From Agrostemma githago (Eukaryota; Streptophyta; Magnoliopsida; Caryophyllales; Caryophyllaceae): 64,000 bases of DNA. A program made the position numbers and the translations under genes. The notes under the pieces were generated by a model. The model had not been told where the DNA came from, searched no databases, and saw nothing but the letters and a program-made list of their open reading frames with translations. This document shows positions 60,881 through 64,000 of the stretch, piece by piece. Positions within the stretch are counted from its first letter, which is position 1; each line of letters starts with the position of its first letter. The stretch spans positions 58,485,049 through 58,549,048 of the forward strand of contig OY288239.1 in NCBI GenBank assembly GCA_958450325.1, in the 5' to 3' direction.

Positions 60881-61412
60881 TACTCCATACCCGTGAATTA
60901 TTCAAGATCATTTGCTTATGGTACTTTGTCAGGTTTCTCGACAGCTTTTGGAATTCTCTGTCTTTTGGTGAGATCAGTTCGTGCTTGTGGTCAATGTAGA
61001 ATCTATAAATCCTGAGAATGCCACCTTTATTGAACAGCCTAATCCTTGCCTTGCACCCGCAACGACGGACTTTCGTCTTCTTTTTAAGCGCGTCCACAAC
61101 AACTTCTTCCCCAGCTGCATCGTTAACAACTTTCACAGCCGCAGCTATATCATTAACAATTTAGCAGACTTCGTAAAACCCTGTCTGTTGCAGACTAGGA
61201 GCTTTGAATTTATCTCACCACCGTACCATCGCTTTGTGGTATACTCTATTTCTCACATCAAATCCGCAAGCCAGCGCGTAGGTTTTATAAATTCCACCGC
61301 CTCATCAATTGTTCCGAATACTTGCTTCATGTACGGAATGAATGCCTCAACCACATCTCTGCACAATTCCTGTGCATTAGGTTCTTTGTCGATGCTTCCT
61401 GCAAAAAATTAA

Positions 61413-62051
61413 ACAACGTTACGCCCATAGGACATATGTGTTACTTCAACTCACGAGTTTAGTTACTTTAACTCTTAAAGCAAGTTACGTCAACATCAGC
61501 GCCAAAAACCTTTATTAGTGTTACGTGTTTGTGTTACTCTAATTAAAATTAGGTGTTACTGTAACGTAGAACGTATGTTACTTCAATGCCGTGTCTGCTT
61601 CAATAGAAAACAAAACAATAATATCAATGACCAAACTTAGAAATTCACCATGTCTTGTATCTCTAACTTATGTTCATAGTCTTCCATGCATATGTATTAG
61701 ATTTCGTATTATAGCAAGATTAGCAACAACTTTCTATCTCTACGTTAGTTGACTGAGGAATTTCTCTGATGCTTAAATTCTTGCGTAAGGTACTACGTAT
61801 TGTATTTCTATGTTTGCATGTTCGAACTGTAGTCTTCCTGTGTGGTGGGACAAAACAGTCATCGTGGAGATGGGCCAAGTACGAGTGAGCAGTCCTTATC
61901 ATCCTGAATCTGTTACTGGGGGTACTCCCGCAGCAAATGAGCGTGTTAGGAAAGTGGTATTTTAATCTGGACCATTAGATCAGATCTTAATCTAATGATC
62001 TAGATTATGCCTCAATGGGTGTAAGAAGTTACCCTCCCTCACCGGAACCCG
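61413..62051. other. Upstream region of the FAR1-type gene and probable MULE end
   Basis: The GTTACTTTAA-type motif continues to about 61600. No convincing exon is seen beyond 61412; a 60-codon - strand frame at 61902-61720 could be a 5' exon but has no support. The element's terminal inverted repeat should lie here but I could not identify it without the left partner. Confidence 0.4.
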
Positions 62052-62072
62052 CCTCTTTCTCTCTCTCTCTCT

Positions 62073-62157
<85 letters not shown>

Positions 62158-62225
62158 ATATATATATTGTATGTATGTATGTATGTATGTATGTATGTAT
62201 TTATGTATGTATGTATGTATGTATG

Positions 62226-62259
<34 letters not shown>

Positions 62260-62287
62260 TGTATGTATGTATGTATGTATGTATGTG
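62052..62287 (+). repeat. Compound microsatellite (CT)n-(CTAT)n-(GTAT)n
   Basis: CT repeats (62052 to about 62110) pass into CTAT repeats (to about 62156), a short TA run, and then GTAT repeats with a few interruptions (to 62287). Reading frames across it are low-complexity artefacts. Confidence 0.95.
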
Positions 62288-64000
62288 TTAATTTAAATTA
62301 TATTATTAAATTAACAATCCATAAAAGGGTTTGAACAATCCATAAGACAATATTATTAAATTAAACAAGCAGGATCCACAACTGCTCGTTAGCCCACACC
62401 CAGAATCACGTATACCTGCCATGTTAAAACATAATAGCCACAATCAGTGGGGAGCAACGTCAACGTTCTCTCAGCCGTATAACAGGATTTTAAAACTGTA
62501 ATTACTATGATAGAAAAATAGTAAAAAACGGAAAACAGTAAAACATTATAATGAAAATAAGCTTTTAGTGAAAAACTTCACGTATCGAAACCATATAATA
62601 AAAATGAGTTTTCCGAAGAAAACATAAAACATTTGCCAACTTGCAACCAAATTATATCGATAATAATAAAAATAGTCAAAATGGCGTTATGGATAGGATT
62701 AATGTAGAATCTAGACTTTCACTATGATAATACTAGAAACTAGCTTCGAGAACTGTAAACTTAACTCATAACAGAAACCAATCTCTAACTAGGCAACTCA
62801 ACTATAACAGGACTGCGTGCAGCGAGGTCCTGGTTTAAGTAGTATACACCCTTCCTGGATACCAAATGTATCTAGTTCAACTGACGACGACTAACACGAT
62901 GCGATATCTAGCTTAAAGGCACAATGCACACTCTCCTGGACGAAACTACGCCCAGTTCAACGACCAAATGTGCTCCAAATAGGCAAACCGACTTTATAGC
63001 TGATGGCAAAAATGTACATCCCAGACTATATTACTCTAAACCCACACTTGTCCTTATTCCATAACTCCAAAACAAAGTCATTATCGATATATATACAAAA
63101 GAAATAAACATTGTAATAATAAGATAACAAAAGGAGTAATCATTATATTCTAAAAGAGGAAACTTTCTATTTTTGGAAACTTCTATTTTTAGAAACTTAA
63201 CTAAAAATAGTACCTTATCAAAATAACGAAAATATTAGTTCATACTAATAAAACATTTTTAGTAAACGATATAGATTTATAAAACTAATACTTTAGGCCT
63301 TAACGATATTAATTTCTAAAACGGGAACAATTGGGTTTATGAAATTATTAAATTATCGTACAAGTGATAATAAAATGATTAAAAATGTCATAAACTTCTT
63401 AATAATAATACTTATTAGGGTGTTTTCAAAATTTATAAAACTAAAATTCCCTAATTATTAATATTTTCGACAAAACAAGCATAAATAAAATTTTAGGGCA
63501 AATGTCAAAATAAATCATTCAACATATTTTATTTAATTAAAACATTAAATAAATTTAGAATATGATATGGGGACTCTTAAAGTTTCAGATTTAAATATTT
63601 TCAAAATTGCTGAAAAAACAATTCATTTAGGTGAAACAGAGCATTTTAATGATAAATCGTAATTTTGTCCAAAAAATCATTACGATTAATTAAGCACTTT
63701 GATAAATAGTACAAAAATTTCGTAAAATAGCTAAAATACATTTTTGCACATTCTTTCCAGAAAAATAATTTTTCCAAAATCCATAAACTTGGTTTTTAAA
63801 GGGTTTTCTCGTTAATCATCTAATCTCGACAATAACGATTAATAAAAATTGTAATTACAAAATGATTTAAGTATTAACATCCAAAAATTATAATTAAACT
63901 CAAAAATCATCATTTTCCAGAAACTACCCATTTTTCTAGATTTCCAAAATTCCAGATTTAACGAATTCCGTTAAAACCGTCTTTTAAAACTCGTTTCCAC
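62288..64000 (-). repeat. Diverged third copy of the LARD LTR, partial
   Basis: From about 62303 the sequence aligns with LARD LTR positions starting roughly 100 bp in (for example AACAATCCATAAA, CAAGCAGGATCCA, CTGCTCGTTAGCCCACACCC, CAATCAGTGGGGAGCAACGT, CATAACTCCAAAACAAAG). It continues to the window edge. It is clearly more diverged than the 31.7-51.0 kb pair, with many indels, so it belongs to another, older insertion of the same family. Its first ~100 bp are replaced by the microsatellite. Confidence 0.85.

Larger units (their letters stand above)
58134..61412 (-). pseudogene. FAR1-type MULE transposase gene, broken
   Basis: Exons on the - strand, read from right to left. A FAR1-like N-terminal zinc domain (about 61412-60900) shows ALACGFDVRN, LVCNRQGF and RRCGCKARIRL, with frame changes. 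The MULE transposase core (60440-59412) has FDPTYGTNKY with the first catalytic Asp, GIDHHKRSVTFAGALI, an in-frame TAG at 59964-59966, then YIITEKDPGI, where Glu replaces the second catalytic Asp expected in TD, and QRSESENGF. A segment near 59340-59240 holds KFSMGTCSVRGFLEKDG. The C-terminus has a SWIM-like finger (CTCQLFNLRGILCRP near 58815-58770, with Pro in place of the final His), a CCHC-like knuckle (CNNCKQMTHHDKRNC) and a Glu-rich tail ending at 58134. The domain order matches FAR1/FRS-related transposases. Stops and lost residues mark it as a pseudogene, not a host FRS gene. Confidence 0.82.
8490..62000. mobile_element. Ancient Ulp1/FAR1-type Mutator-like element, split by later insertions
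   Basis: Pieces at 8490-10887, 30384-30459, 31017-31754, 51008-51166 and 57911 to about 62000 join into about 7 kb when the insertions are removed. They hold an Ulp1-like cysteine protease gene (+) ending at 31466 and a FAR1-type MULE transposase gene (-) ending at 58134, so the two genes converge. All pieces share a GTTACTTTAA-like motif in the same orientation. MULEs that carry an Ulp1-like gene next to the transposase are known in plants (Kaonashi/KI-MULE type). The terminal inverted repeats are not identified: the left end is cut by the Tat element, and the right end lies somewhere near 61.6-62.05 kb. Treating the two genes as one element is an inference from the shared motif and adjacency after excision. 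Confidence 0.6.

Noticed and set aside
58134..61412. Host FAR1/FRS transcription factor gene
   Set aside because: It has stops, frame changes and lost key residues, and it shares repeats with the Ulp1-like transposon gene, so a decayed transposase fits better.
62015..62296. Repetitive protein of Ser-Leu and Tyr-Val-Cys-Met repeats
   Set aside because: It is a direct translation of the CT/CTAT/GTAT microsatellite.

Overview
The window is plant nuclear DNA, most likely from a eudicot. It is almost entirely transposable elements nested inside one another. I see no intact host gene, no tRNA or rRNA gene, and nothing bacterial. The evidence is four kinds of plant LTR retrotransposon (Tat, Athila, a Tekay-like chromovirus and a large non-coding LARD-type element), two CACTA transposons, a small hAT-type element, and the scattered exons of an old Mutator-like element (MULE). 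I cannot name the species.

Layout. (1) 1 to about 8489: the 3' part of a Tat-lineage Ty3/Gypsy element on the + strand, with pol broken by one stop, a 125-bp tandem array, two antisense ORFs and a 3' LTR. (2) About 8.5 kb to 62 kb: pieces of one decayed element whose Ulp1-like protease gene (+ strand) and FAR1-type MULE transposase gene (- strand) converge. Joined, these pieces make roughly 7 kb. They are split by later insertions: an Athila element (10888-30383, TSD ATCTC), a 549-bp hAT-like element (30460-31008, 8-bp TSD), a LARD-like element (31755-51007) and a second CACTA (about 51167-57910). (3) Second-level nesting: a CACTA with captured gene fragments (11029-16437, TSD CAA) lies in the Athila 3' LTR, and a chromovirus (32645-41844, TSD CCATA) lies in the LARD 3' LTR. 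(4) 62052-62287 is a compound microsatellite, and 62288-64000 is a diverged third copy of the LARD LTR.

The boundaries rest on direct checks. With the nested insert removed, the Athila LTRs are 1871 and 1867 bp and the LARD LTRs 3491 and 3488 bp. The chromovirus LTRs are 1992 and 2009 bp. The undisturbed Athila LTR at 28.65 kb shows the empty site of the first CACTA. The Ulp1 reading frame resumes exactly when Athila plus one TSD copy is removed.

All large coding regions except the Tat antisense ORFs carry stops or frameshifts. The most unusual features are: a tandem Ulp1-like protease gene with one domain keeping and the other lacking its catalytic residues; a short GTTACTTTAA-like motif repeated in one orientation through introns and flanks of the old element; a CACTA carrying correctly phased exons of an MLN51/Barentsz-like gene; and a non-coding LARD that shares end sequences and primer site with the chromovirus inserted in it.
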